In this document: positions 9,028 to 16,729 of the stretch, piece after piece | How positions within the stretch are numbered: the stretch's first letter is position 1 | Layout: each line of letters begins with the position of its first letter | Source: SIG578 sp045655125 | Lineage (GTDB): Bacteria > Bacillota > Clostridia > Oscillospirales > Ruminococcaceae | NCBI GenBank assembly: GCA_045655125.1 | Contig: JAZOOR010000069.1 | Location: 1 to 37,194 of the forward strand | DNA length: 37,194 nt | Direction: 5' to 3' | Position numbers and translations under genes: made by a program | The notes under the pieces: generated by a model | What the model was told of the DNA's origin: nothing | Database searches by the model: none | Seen by the model: only the letters and a program-made list of their open reading frames with translations

Positions 9028-10167
9028 CTATGCCATTGATTTTACATATTCCCTTATTTCAGCATCGGTATTCAAAATATCATTTAATGTATATTCGCCT
9101 GAATAGTTTTTATACGAAAGTGCGGCTGACACCATTTCACCAATCTGACAGAATTTAATTTTATCCTCTAAAAACAGCGCGACAGCCTGCTCGTTTGCAC
9201 AGTTAACCGCGCAAGGATAAAGTCCGCCAAGCTCTATTGCCTTTTTGCAGGCAGAGAGTGCCTCAAACGTTTCGTAATCAGGCTTATAAAAGGTTAGATT
9301 TGCATAATCAGTAAGGCTTAGACGCGCTGCCTTTGAGGGAAGGCGGTCAGGATAGGTTATGGCATACTGAATAGGCACGCGCATATCGGGAGCGCCAAGC
9401 TGAGCTAAAACGGCATTATCCTCAAGCTCTATAAGCGAATGAATAACCGATTCACGATGAACAACTATTTCAATATCCTCTGCTTTTTTTTCAAAGAGCC
9501 ATACCGCTTCAATAAGTTCGGCGCCTTTATTCATAAGGGTTGCGGAATCGATAGTTATTTTAGCGCCCATGCTCCAGTTGGGGTGTTTTAGTGCCTGCTC
9601 TTTGGTTACGTTCTGAAGCTCTTCCTTAGTATATCCAAAAAATGGTCCGCCCGATGCAGTTAATATTATTTTCTTAACCTCTGACGGTTTACAGCCCTGC
9701 ATACACTGAAAAATAGCAGAATGTTCACTGTCAACGGGCAGAATCTTAACTCCTTTTTCCCTTGCAGCTCTCATTACAAGCTCGCCACCTGTCACGAGCG
9801 ACTCCTTGTTGGCAAGTGCAACATCTTTACAGGCATTAATTGCACTCAGAGTCGGCAGAAGTCCCGCAATTCCCACGATACTGTTCACAACCAAATCACA
9901 GCTTTCAAGAGAGGCTGCGCGCTCTATTCCCTCGGGGCCGCAATCAATTTCTATGTCAGTATCAGCAAGTTCGGTTTTCAAAGCTTGATACAAGCTTTTA
10001 TCACCGACGCAGACAAGCTCAGGTTTAAATTCCCTCGCCTGCTCTGAAAGTAATTTAATATTATGGTTAGCTGTAATGGCAGCAACCTTTACATCGTGCA
10101 TTTTAGCCACATCAAGTGTTTGTGTTCCTATTGAACCTGTCGAGCCTAAAACTGATATGGTTTTCAT
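9028..10167 (-). CDS. dxr: 1-deoxy-D-xylulose-5-phosphate reductoisomerase
   Basis: Dxr converts DXP to 2-C-methyl-D-erythritol 4-phosphate using NADPH, the first committed step of the MEP pathway. The protein begins MKTISVLGSTGSIGTQTLDV (NADP-binding loop). It then shows KESLVTGG, the metal-binding PVDSEHSAIFQ, TASGGPF and IDSATLMNKGAELIEA. I chose ATG 10167 (379 residues, family size). The frame continues to a GTG at 10197, but those residues are not conserved and lie in a hairpin. Ribosome site is weak (GTGGGG). A 27-base hairpin (10193-10219) separates it from cdsA. Confidence 0.96.
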   Translation of the reverse strand: MKTISVLGSTGSIGTQTLDVAKMHDVKVAAITANHNIKLLSEQAREFKPELVCVGDKSLYQALKTELADTDIEIDCGPEGIERAASLESCDLVVNSIVGIAGLLPTLSAINACKDVALANKESLVTGGELVMRAAREKGVKILPVDSEHSAIFQCMQGCKPSEVKKIILTASGGPFFGYTKEELQNVTKEQALKHPNWSMGAKITIDSATLMNKGAELIEAVWLFEKKAEDIEIVVHRESVIHSLIELEDNAVLAQLGAPDMRVPIQYAITYPDRLPSKAARLSLTDYANLTFYKPDYETFEALSACKKAIELGGLYPCAVNCANEQAVALFLEDKIKFCQIGEMVSAALSYKNYSGEYTLNDILNTDAEIREYVKSMA

Positions 10168-10192
10168 ACTAAAACCCCACTTTAACTTACAA

Positions 10193-10219
10193 GCCACCGA
10201 AGTTTTCTACATCGGTGGC
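10193..10219 (-). promoter_or_regulatory. intercistronic hairpin between cdsA and dxr
   Basis: GCCACCGA (10193-10200) pairs perfectly with TCGGTGGC (10212-10219), with an 11-base loop. No T-run follows on the minus strand, so it is not a standard terminator. It could stabilise or process the transcript ahead of dxr. Function is inferred. Confidence 0.5.
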
Positions 10220-10226
10220 CGCAATT

Positions 10227-11048
10227 TTAATAAACAACTGTAAATATTCTTGTGACTAAATAGACAGTCGGGGCGGTAAATAGAATACTGTCAAATCTAT
10301 CCATAATTCCGCCGTGACCTGGGATTACATTTCCATAATCCTTTACGCCTATCTGCCTCTTAATAACCGAGGCTATAAGGTCGCCCGCCATTCCTGCAAA
10401 AGCAACCAAGGCTGCAAGAATGGAAAGCTCAATATAGTTTACTGTAGCGACAATATCAAAGTTTGCAGCTATCTTTGTGTAAACAAAAGCCATTAAATCA
10501 ACAAGCAATATGTTTGCGATAACACCGCCTATGGCACCCTCAACCGTTTTTTTAGGACTAATCTGCGGGCTAAGCTTGTGTTTGCCAAAGAATCTTCCCG
10601 TAAAGTAAGCTCCCGTATCAGCAAACCACGCCCCGCCAAATATAATCAGAATATATATAAGTCCTGTCTTTTCAAATTCGTTTCTCAGAAGAATTATGCT
10701 GAGAAACGAAAACGAAACTCCGAGAGTCGAAACAACAAGAAAGCTTATCTTTTCAAAGCTGATTTTACTATGAAAGCGCAAAAGCAACACTACAACTGCC
10801 GAGAGAAAAACGGCAATCACCGCTCCCTGCAAATTAAAACGGCTTGCATAAGGCATTAGTGCCGCAGCGGCTACCGACAAATAAAGAAACGGCTTATGCT
10901 CCAAAAAGCCATCGGCACGCAAAAGCTCATAAACCGCAACTGCAGAAAGAGCGCAAATCGCAGCTTCCAGCACAAGAGTTTTATAAAAACAAAGAACAGC
11001 TACGAGCACAATCACACAAAGTGTACCCGATATTATGCGCTGTTTCAT
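10227..11048 (-). CDS. cdsA: phosphatidate cytidylyltransferase (CDP-diglyceride synthase)
   Basis: CdsA makes CDP-diacylglycerol from phosphatidate and CTP, the branch point for membrane phospholipids. It is an integral membrane protein of 273 residues with about seven to eight helices. The family signature is clear near the C-terminus: SVIKRQIGVKDYGNVIPGHG followed by GIMDR, with the acidic AWFADTGAYFTGRFFGKH upstream. ATG 11048 follows an AGGTTTTAAG leader with only a weak SD. It sits 23 bases after uppS, and the downstream neighbour is dxr. The uppS-cdsA-dxr order is conserved in Gram-positives and couples lipid-carrier and phospholipid synthesis. Confidence 0.96.
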   Translation of the reverse strand: MKQRIISGTLCVIVLVAVLCFYKTLVLEAAICALSAVAVYELLRADGFLEHKPFLYLSVAAAALMPYASRFNLQGAVIAVFLSAVVVLLLRFHSKISFEKISFLVVSTLGVSFSFLSIILLRNEFEKTGLIYILIIFGGAWFADTGAYFTGRFFGKHKLSPQISPKKTVEGAIGGVIANILLVDLMAFVYTKIAANFDIVATVNYIELSILAALVAFAGMAGDLIASVIKRQIGVKDYGNVIPGHGGIMDRFDSILFTAPTVYLVTRIFTVVY

Positions 11049-11071
11049 AACTTAAAACCTCCGATTTTCTG

Positions 11072-11803
11072 TTAAGCACTGCCATAACGGCGGTTTCTTT
11101 TTGCAAATTCAGAGAGCGCCTGCTCTATATGGCGCGGCTTTAAATCAGGCCATAGAACATCGCAGAAATAAAGTTCACTATATGCTGACTGAAAGGTTAA
11201 GAAATTAGAAAGTCTGTATTCCCCGCCCGTTCTTATAATAAGGTCTGGATCAGGCTGATCGGCAGTGTAGAGGTGCTGTCTAAGCTGATTTATGTCTATA
11301 TCCTCTATCTGTATCTCCCCTGCCACTGCCTTTTGTGCGCAGATTTTGGCTGCGTTTGCAATTTCGGGAAGTCCGCCGTAGTTAATGGCAATATTGAGTG
11401 TCATTGAATTAAAATTCTCAGAGGATTTTTCGGTTTCCTCCATAAGCGCGACTATATCAGCATCAAGTGGTGAGCGGTCACCGATAAAGCGAACCCTGAT
11501 ATTATCCTTTGTATAGTTCTTGACATCCTTAAGATACTCGCGGAACAAATTCATAATTCCGCTCACCTCTTGCTCTGACCTCTTCCAGTTTTCTGTGGAA
11601 AAGGCATAGACTGTCAAAAACTTTATTCCGCGATCTCGGCAATATCGGGAGACAGTTTTAAAAACTGCAGCTCCCTTTTGATGTCCAAGTGAGCGCGGCA
11701 TACCGCGTTTTTTTGCCCATCGGCCGTTACCATCCATAATAAAGGCAACATGGGTGGGGATGATTTCGGGCTCTAAATTTTGTTTCTTTTTTAAAAAGCT
11801 CAT
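11072..11803 (-). CDS. uppS: isoprenyl transferase (undecaprenyl diphosphate synthase)
   Basis: Cis-prenyltransferase that extends farnesyl diphosphate with isopentenyl units to the C55 lipid carrier for cell wall synthesis. Motifs in order: HVAFIMDGNGRWAKKRGMPR (catalytic Asp and diphosphate-binding loop), GHQKGA, YAFSTENWKRS, NIAINYGG, DLIIRTGGEYRLSNFL and SELYFCDVLWPD. I set the start at ATG 11803 (243 residues, MSFLKKK). The frame is open to a TTG at 11860, but that would overlap frr by 47 bases and adds only a lysine-rich stretch. It begins 10 bases after frr and is followed by cdsA. Confidence 0.95.
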   Translation of the reverse strand: MSFLKKKQNLEPEIIPTHVAFIMDGNGRWAKKRGMPRSLGHQKGAAVFKTVSRYCRDRGIKFLTVYAFSTENWKRSEQEVSGIMNLFREYLKDVKNYTKDNIRVRFIGDRSPLDADIVALMEETEKSSENFNSMTLNIAINYGGLPEIANAAKICAQKAVAGEIQIEDIDINQLRQHLYTADQPDPDLIIRTGGEYRLSNFLTFQSAYSELYFCDVLWPDLKPRHIEQALSEFAKRNRRYGSA

Positions 11804-11813
11804 AGTCTTTAAC

Positions 11814-12368
11814 TTACAGTTCGAGGATTTCTTTTTCTTTTGTTTTGGAAAGCTCGTCAACGGTTTTACAGAACTGGTCGGTCAAATCCTGAACCTGTTT
11901 CTCACAATTCTTAAGATCGTCCTCAGTAATTTCAGAAGCCTTTTTCATTGCCTTGAATTTTTCAATTCCATCGCGGCGGATAGAGCGGATAGCAACCTTG
12001 CAGTTTTCGGAAAGCTTGGAGATATCCTTTGCTATATCGCGGCGACGCTCCTCTGTAAGAGGAGGGAATGCAAGGCGGATAACTCTACCATCATTGGTGG
12101 GGTTAATTCCGATATCGGAAACATTAATTGCCTTTTCAATATCCTTTAAGGTTGAAGCATCCCAAGGCTGAATAACTAAAACTCTTGCCTCTGCAACCGA
12201 AACAGCAGCCATCTGCTGAATGGGGGTGGGAACACCATAATAATCCACATTAACCTTATCAAGTACAGCGGGGTTTGCTCTGCCTGCGCGGATTGCGGCA
12301 AAGTCATTTTTTAGAACATCAACGCTCTTGTTCATTTTCTCTTTAAGTACATTCATCTGCTCCTGCAT
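11814..12368 (-). CDS. frr: ribosome recycling factor
   Basis: RRF works with EF-G to split the post-termination ribosome. The 184-residue protein matches the family length (185). It shows the conserved helices: AAIRAGRANPAVLDKVNVDY, PIQQMAAVSV, LVIQPWD, RVIRLAFPPLTEERR and AIRSIRRDG. ATG 12368 follows AAAAGGAG. It lies 21 bases after pyrH, the near-universal pyrH-frr pair, and leads directly into uppS. Confidence 0.97.
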   Translation of the reverse strand: MQEQMNVLKEKMNKSVDVLKNDFAAIRAGRANPAVLDKVNVDYYGVPTPIQQMAAVSVAEARVLVIQPWDASTLKDIEKAINVSDIGINPTNDGRVIRLAFPPLTEERRRDIAKDISKLSENCKVAIRSIRRDGIEKFKAMKKASEITEDDLKNCEKQVQDLTDQFCKTVDELSKTKEKEILEL

Positions 12369-12389
12369 AATCTTAGGTCTCCTTTTATA

Positions 12390-13100
12390 TTATTCTGTAT
12401 AAACAACTGTTCCGATATTTTCGCCCATAACTGCGCGATAAATATTCTCGGGGTCTTCAAGGCTAAATACCAGCACCGGCATCTTATTATCCTTGCACAT
12501 TGCGGCGGCGGTGCTATCCATAACTGCAAGTCCTTTTGCAAGAACCTCAGAAAGAGGAAGTGAATCATATTTAATGGCATCGTCATAGCGATGGGGGTCT
12601 TTATCATACACACCGTCCACCATAGTTGCCTTAAACATAATATCAGCATTTATTTCAGCTGCACGCAGAGAAGATGCTGTATCGGTTGAGAAATAGGGAC
12701 TACCTACACCGCAACCAAAAATAACAACTCTGCCTCTGCTAAGGTGCTTTATTGCTTTACCGCGGATATAAGGCTCCGCAACCTGATGCATATCAATAGC
12801 GGTCTGAACTCTAACCTCTGCTCCAAGGCTTTCAAGCATATCGCCTACGGCAAGAGCATTCATTGCTGTTGCAAGCATTCCGATATGGTCCGCCCTTGTG
12901 CGATCCATATGTTCATTGGATCTGCCACGCCAGAAGTTACCTCCGCCTACAACAATACCAACCTCTGCTCCTGCGTCCACACATTTTTTTATACTCTTAC
13001 AGATGTTATAAAGGGTTTCGTTATCAATTCCTGTTTTTTTGTCACCGGCAAGCGCCTCACCGCTGAGCTTTAAAAGAATTCTTTTGTACTTTAAAGCCAT
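12390..13100 (-). CDS. pyrH: UMP kinase
   Basis: PyrH is the hexameric bacterial UMP kinase (amino-acid kinase fold) that makes UDP. Motifs: KRILLKLSGEALAG, GIVVGGGNFWRGR, RTRADHIGMLATAMNALA, GVGSPYFSTDTASSLRAAEI and DGVYDKDPH. The ATG at 13100 (236 residues, MALKYK) is preferred. The ATG nine bases upstream is itself part of the AAAGGATG ribosome site. First gene of the pyrH-frr-uppS-cdsA-dxr-rseP-ispG-polC operon, read from the consensus promoter at 13152-13180. Confidence 0.96.
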   Translation of the reverse strand: MALKYKRILLKLSGEALAGDKKTGIDNETLYNICKSIKKCVDAGAEVGIVVGGGNFWRGRSNEHMDRTRADHIGMLATAMNALAVGDMLESLGAEVRVQTAIDMHQVAEPYIRGKAIKHLSRGRVVIFGCGVGSPYFSTDTASSLRAAEINADIMFKATMVDGVYDKDPHRYDDAIKYDSLPLSEVLAKGLAVMDSTAAAMCKDNKMPVLVFSLEDPENIYRAVMGENIGTVVYTE

Positions 13101-13151
13101 AATACACATCCTTTATATTTTTTCTTTAAAAGACACACTTACTTAAAATAT

Positions 13152-13180
13152 ATTATACACAATTACCTTAAAACTGTAAA
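13152..13180 (-). promoter_or_regulatory. sigma-A promoter of the pyrH-polC operon
   Basis: TTTACA (13180-13175) and a perfect TATAAT (13157-13152) are separated by 17 bases on the minus strand. The start of transcription would fall about 45 bases before pyrH. The -35 lies inside an inverted repeat, AAACTGTA (13171-13178) with TACAGTTT (13189-13196). Confidence 0.85.
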
Positions 13181-13209
13181 GGGTTAAATACAGTTTAGCC
13201 CCGCTTTTT

Positions 13210-14325
13210 TTACAAAAAATACTGATAAAGATTACATTTAATCATTCCGTTATAAAGTTTTCGTTTTTTATCGGCTTTTCTTCCGAAAAGAGCCTCAAAA
13301 TACTCGTGTGGCGAAATAATATAGTAGCTGATTCCCTCTTTAGGAACAAAGAGTTTTCCCATAGTCTTATAAAGGTTTTCCGCAGTTTTTATATCCGAAA
13401 GACGCTCTCCATAGGGCGGGTTACATATAATTATTCCCTTTTCGGGCAGCACAAAATCGGAAATATCCGCTTTTTTAAAGGAAAGTCTCTTATGAGCCTC
13501 TGCTTTCTTTGCGTTTTCAGCTGAAAGAAAGACTGCTTCAGCGTCTATATCCGAGCCAAGACCTTGAAACTCGCAGTTGTGGTCAATCTTCTCGAGTGCC
13601 TCTCCCCTTGCCTGCTGCCAGTGTTTTTCATCAAAGCATTTCCACTTTTCGCTCGAAAAAGACCTACGCAATCCCGGAGCTGTTTTAGTGGCACGCAAAA
13701 AAGACTCTATAAGGAATGTTCCACTGCCGCACATTGGGTCATAAACCATGCTATAGCCTTTGACACGTGCTATATCTAAAATTCCCGCAGCAAGAGTTTC
13801 CTTTATGGGTGCGGCATTTGAATTGCGGCGGTATCCGCGTTTATGAAGTCCCTCACCGCTTGTATCGAGATAAAGACATACAATATCCTTCATAATAGAA
13901 AACTGAATCTGGTGCTTTGCCCCCGTTTCAGGGAAAAAGCTCATTGAATACTTTTTATCAAGGCGGGTTACTACAGCCTTTTTTACTATCGCCTGGCAGT
14001 CGGGAACGCTGTGTAGTTTGGAGTTTAGCGACCATCCTTTGACGGGAAATGCCTCGCTTTTTTCTATAAACTCCTCCCAAGGTGCTGCAAGGGTGCCTTG
14101 AAAAAGGTCTTCAAACGAAAGCGCCTTAAAGCACGCAAGTTCAATAAGAACGCGCTCGGCTGTTCTTAGGTTTATATTAGCCTTTGCTACATCGGAAAGG
14201 TCTCCTTCAAAGCTGACCTTACCATTTTCGCTCGTAACATTTTGAAAGGACAGTCTTTTCATTTCTCCTGCAAGAATACCCTCAAGCCCAAAGTGGCACG
14301 GGCATACTATCTTTAGTTTATGCAT
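13210..14325 (-). CDS. THUMP-domain class I RNA methyltransferase (RlmL/YpsC family)
   Basis: SAM-dependent N2-guanine RNA methyltransferase of the COG0116 group, expected to modify 23S rRNA. The N-terminal ferredoxin-like/THUMP part covers roughly residues 1-165. The Rossmann domain has motif I VYDPMCGSGTFLIES and the catalytic ICNPPYGERLSD. RGYRRNSNAAPIKETLAAGI between them is also typical. Length 371 fits the single-domain YpsC type rather than the fused RlmKL. ATG 14325 follows GGAAGG. It is preceded by the S1-gene terminator 25 bases upstream, and no separate promoter is obvious, so its transcription may depend on read-through. The exact target nucleotide cannot be read from the sequence. 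Confidence 0.9.
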   Translation of the reverse strand: MHKLKIVCPCHFGLEGILAGEMKRLSFQNVTSENGKVSFEGDLSDVAKANINLRTAERVLIELACFKALSFEDLFQGTLAAPWEEFIEKSEAFPVKGWSLNSKLHSVPDCQAIVKKAVVTRLDKKYSMSFFPETGAKHQIQFSIMKDIVCLYLDTSGEGLHKRGYRRNSNAAPIKETLAAGILDIARVKGYSMVYDPMCGSGTFLIESFLRATKTAPGLRRSFSSEKWKCFDEKHWQQARGEALEKIDHNCEFQGLGSDIDAEAVFLSAENAKKAEAHKRLSFKKADISDFVLPEKGIIICNPPYGERLSDIKTAENLYKTMGKLFVPKEGISYYIISPHEYFEALFGRKADKKRKLYNGMIKCNLYQYFL

Positions 14326-14345
14326 ATTTTTTCCTTCCCCAGCCT

Positions 14346-14378
14346 TTTAAAAAGGCGAAGTGTTGCCACTTCGCCTTT
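14346..14378 (-). terminator. intrinsic terminator after the S1-domain gene
   Basis: AAAGGCGAAGTG (14351-14362) pairs perfectly with CACTTCGCCTTT (14367-14378) around a TTGC loop, and on the minus strand TTTTTAAAA follows. It closes the spore/division cluster eight bases after the S1-gene stop. Confidence 0.88.
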
Positions 14379-14385
14379 GCTGCTG

Positions 14386-14826
14386 TTATCTTCCGCCTCG
14401 GCGGCTGTAACCTCCGCGTTTGGAATCCATATTACGCTTAAGGTCGCTCATTTTTTCATCACTTGACTGCTTAAATTTACTGAGCATATCTTCAAATGAC
14501 ATAGGTTCATTCTTTTTGGGAGCGCTGGCTCTTGCGCGAGGTTCTCTATCCTTAAACGCCTCTCTTTTGGGCGCTCTTTCTTCAGGCACATCACCATTTA
14601 ATTTTTTCATTGAAAGACGGATCTTACCATCCTCTCCGATGCTGAGAACACGAACCTTAACAACCTGATTTTCTTTAACGTGCTCAGTAATCTCGGTTAC
14701 ATAGTTTGAGGAAACCTCCGAGATATGTACCATACCTGTTTTGCCTTCTCCAAGATCAACAAATGCGCCGAATTTTGTAATTCCGGTGACTTTACCTTCT
14801 AAAATACTTCCGACTTCAAGCTGCAT
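14386..14826 (-). CDS. yabR: S1 RNA-binding domain protein (YabR-like)
   Basis: A 146-residue protein. Residues 1-75 form an S1 OB-fold (GSILEGKVTGITKFGAFVDL, GMVHISEVS, KVRVLSIGEDGKIRLSMKKL) that binds RNA. The C-terminal half is basic and disordered, rich in Arg, Lys and Pro, and ends in RGGYSRRGGR, an RGG-like tail that may add RNA contacts. YabR is usually found next to divIC in Bacillus and Clostridia, as here (44 bases downstream of it). Its molecular role is poorly defined. It is the last gene before the terminator at 14351-14378. Gene symbol given by family and position. Confidence 0.85.
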   Translation of the reverse strand: MQLEVGSILEGKVTGITKFGAFVDLGEGKTGMVHISEVSSNYVTEITEHVKENQVVKVRVLSIGEDGKIRLSMKKLNGDVPEERAPKREAFKDREPRARASAPKKNEPMSFEDMLSKFKQSSDEKMSDLKRNMDSKRGGYSRRGGR

Positions 14827-14870
14827 AAAATAATATTTACTCCTTAGGTGAGATTGAAAATACCGAGAAG

Positions 14871-15179
14871 TTAGCTACCGGAGATATCAATATATATCTG
14901 CTCATCGGGATAAGCAAAATCAAAATATTCCCTTGCAATTCGCTCGACAAATTCATTCTGATCGCTTTTTTCGATCAGTTCTTTTTTTTCTGCATTGGAA
15001 ATCATAAGCTCCTGCTTTTGCATTTCAAGCTTCTTTAGAAGTTCTCTTCTATCAGAAAGCTCGACCTGCTTTAAAACAAGAGAAAAGGCAACCCAAACAG
15101 CAACACAAAGAACAGCGAGCTTAAAAAAAACGCTAACAAAAGAACGCTTTTTCTGCGGTTTTGCGTTTTGCATCTGCAT
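14871..15179 (-). CDS. septum formation initiator, FtsB/DivIC family
   Basis: Small bitopic division protein of 102 residues: basic N-terminus, one membrane helix (about 17-36, LAVLCVAVWVAFSLVL), an extracytoplasmic coiled coil (LLKKLEMQKQELMISNAEKK) and the family ending FVERIAREYFDFAYPDE. DivIC/FtsB partners with FtsL and DivIB/FtsQ at the septum. The ATG at 15179 has GAGAGG ten bases upstream, and the gene overlaps the yabQ end by 47 bases, so translation is probably coupled. It occupies the divIC position of the yabO-yabP-yabQ-divIC-yabR cluster. Confidence 0.88.
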   Translation of the reverse strand: MQMQNAKPQKKRSFVSVFFKLAVLCVAVWVAFSLVLKQVELSDRRELLKKLEMQKQELMISNAEKKELIEKSDQNEFVERIAREYFDFAYPDEQIYIDISGS

Positions 15180-15708
15180 TTTTTGCTTTGCCTCTCTTTC
15201 TCTTTATATTTCCTTTGATATTATATAACATTTTTCTCCGCTTTGGCAATAGCTTTTTTAAAAAATTCACAATATTTTCAGTAAAAAATTTCTTAAAATA
15301 CTTTGCAACAGGTAAAAATAGTTTTTTCAAGAGTGTAGCTATTTTATTAAAAGCTAAAAGAAAGAGTTTGTTATAAATAAACCTGAATATTGTTGATATA
15401 AGCTCATAAAGCTTTTGTATCAGAAAAAAAACAGGCCGCTCGAGAGTCAGACTATACAGAATAAACCCCAAAACAGCGGCTATAAACGGAAAGATGCGGA
15501 ATTTGCCGTCTGTTATCTGCATATAGTAAGAAAATAATGTTGTGGTTGAAATCAGAAAAAATAATATGTCCTGAAAAAATACGGCGACCTTGAAATTTAC
15601 CCCTATCAGCCGCAGCACCTTAAAAAAGTCATACAAAATTCCCAATGCCACGCCGATTAAAAGTGCTATAGAAAAATCAGTTAACTGCTCGCTTAATATT
15701 ACAGTCAC
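15133..15708 (-). CDS. yabQ: spore cortex biosynthesis protein YabQ
   Basis: YabQ is a membrane protein of the outer forespore membrane needed for cortex formation in Bacillus. This 191-residue copy has four predicted membrane segments in its first 110 residues (SIALLIGVALGILYDFFKVL, VFFQDILFFLISTTTLF, FPFIAAVLGFILYSLTL, and PVFFLIQKLYELIST). It ends in a long, very basic C-terminus (KKLLPKRRKMLYN, KRKRGKAKNADAKRK). The GILYDFFKVLR motif and position next to yabP are diagnostic. The start is GTG at 15708. It follows yabP by 18 bases and overlaps the divIC start. Its presence implies a spore-former. Confidence 0.88.
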   Translation of the reverse strand: MTVILSEQLTDFSIALLIGVALGILYDFFKVLRLIGVNFKVAVFFQDILFFLISTTTLFSYYMQITDGKFRIFPFIAAVLGFILYSLTLERPVFFLIQKLYELISTIFRFIYNKLFLLAFNKIATLLKKLFLPVAKYFKKFFTENIVNFLKKLLPKRRKMLYNIKGNIKRKRGKAKNADAKRKTAEKAFFC

Positions 15709-15726
15709 TAAAAATACCCCGCAATC

Positions 15727-16011
15727 CTATTTAAAGAGCTTTGAGATAAAGCCTGAGCGCCTACGCTCTTCGCCGGTGTAGATAAGTGTGGAAATTCTAC
15801 CCGTTACCTCCATATCTCCCGATGCGGTATCCATCATATCTATGTGAAGCATATCTCCTTTAATGACAAGCTCTCCCTTATCAGTAAAGCAGACAATCAC
15901 ATTTTCATCAAAGCTACCGACATCTCTTACACCCGTAAGGCTAAGCTTTTCACAGCTTTTCATTATAACATTGTGAGGCATTGTTTTTTGTGTATTCTTC
16001 TCTTCCGTCAT
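15727..16011 (-). CDS. yabP: sporulation protein YabP
   Basis: A 94-residue soluble protein of the YabP/YqfC family, which is required for, or associated with, engulfment and cortex stages. Characteristic text: MPHNVIMKSCEKLSLTGV, VGSFDENVIVCFTDKGELVI, KGDMLHIDMMDTASGDMEVT and GRISTLIYT. ATG 16011 has a GGAGGAAAC-type ribosome site. Placed between the S4 gene (51 bases upstream) and yabQ (18 bases downstream), exactly as in Bacillus. No enzymatic motif is known for this family. Confidence 0.9.
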   Translation of the reverse strand: MTEEKNTQKTMPHNVIMKSCEKLSLTGVRDVGSFDENVIVCFTDKGELVIKGDMLHIDMMDTASGDMEVTGRISTLIYTGEERRRSGFISKLFK

Positions 16012-16062
16012 AAGTTTCCTCCTACTTTATTCTGAGTAAACTATATTCGGAAAATCGAACAA

Positions 16063-16305
16063 TTATTCTATTATTTCATACTGCTGACAGGCATTTTCGC
16101 GAGTTGCGTGCTCGTTCACTGCCAAAACTCTTATTTTTAGGCTTCTTGTGCCAAAGCCAACCTCAATTATATCTCCGACCTTAACCTGATAGGAAGCCTT
16201 TACCACTCTGCCCCCTACCATTATTCGCTCATTATCGCAGGCATCGTTTGCAACAGTTCTGCGCTTTATGATGCGTGCATTTTTAAGAAATTTATCTATT
16301 CTCAT
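16063..16305 (-). CDS. S4-domain RNA-binding protein (RlbP/YabO type)
   Basis: An 80-residue protein that is essentially one S4 domain (MRIDKFLKNARIIKRRTVAN, then MVGGRVVKASYQVKVGDIIE). It is related to Hsp15 and Bacillus YabO, which bind ribosomal RNA of stalled or split 50S subunits. ATG 16305 sits five bases after GGAGG. The frame is open far upstream, but that extension runs antiparallel through a terminator hairpin and into hup, so it is rejected. The SD lies directly after the T-run of the hup terminator (16323-16356), so expression needs read-through. Confidence 0.9.
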   Translation of the reverse strand: MRIDKFLKNARIIKRRTVANDACDNERIMVGGRVVKASYQVKVGDIIEVGFGTRSLKIRVLAVNEHATRENACQQYEIIE

Positions 16306-16314
16306 ATTATCCTC

Positions 16315-16357
16315 CAAAATAAAAAAGCTGTTTTGGCTTTCGCCAAAACAGCTTTTA
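16315..16357 (-). terminator. terminator between hup and the S4 gene
   Basis: AAAAGCTGTTTTGGC (16323-16337) pairs perfectly over 15 bp with GCCAAAACAGCTTTT (16342-16356) around TTTC, followed on the minus strand by TTTTTTATTTT. This is one of the strongest terminators in the window, and it lies inside a conserved gene cluster. Confidence 0.92.
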
Positions 16358-16366
16358 GAAAGGTTC

Positions 16367-16642
16367 TTACTTGGAAACAGCGTCCTTAAGAGCTTTACCT
16401 GCCTTGAATGCGGGAGCCTTAGAAGCGGGGATTGTGATGGTTTCTTTAGTTCTGGGGTTTCTGCCAACTCTCTCGCCGCGAGCGCGAACCTCAAAGGTTC
16501 CGAAGCCAACGAGCTGAACTTTTTCGCCCTTCTTAAGAGCTTCAGTAACGGTGTTAACAACAGCTTTAAGAGCTGCGTCAGCATCTTTTTTAGAGAGACC
16601 TGCCTGCTCGGAAATTGCATTGATTAGTTCAACTTTAGTCAT
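16367..16642 (-). CDS. hup: HU family DNA-binding protein
   Basis: Histone-like protein HU, a dimeric nucleoid protein that bends DNA without strict sequence preference. The 91 residues match the family length. Signature: VGFGTFEVRARGERVGRNPR, preceded by helices SKKDADAALKAVVNTVTEAL. ATG 16642 has an AAAGGAG site. A weak promoter candidate (TGGATA, 17 bases, TATAAA) overlaps the end of the upstream flippase gene. Its own terminator just downstream fits the high, separate expression expected of HU. Confidence 0.96.
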   Translation of the reverse strand: MTKVELINAISEQAGLSKKDADAALKAVVNTVTEALKKGEKVQLVGFGTFEVRARGERVGRNPRTKETITIPASKAPAFKAGKALKDAVSK

Positions 16643-16729
16643 TTTTCTTTCTCCTTTGTTTTTTTATTGTGCAAAAACACAATATTGTATTTTTAAACAA
16701 GAATAGCTCTTGTTTATACTACATCTATT

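Noticed and set aside
11804..11860. Upstream TTG start for uppS
   Set aside because: Adds a lysine-rich stretch with no family conservation and overlaps frr by 47 bases; ATG 11803 gives the standard N-terminus.
16306..16620. Long N-terminal extension of the S4 protein
   Set aside because: The extension passes through a terminator hairpin and overlaps hup in another frame. ATG 16305 with GGAGG gives the normal 80-residue size.
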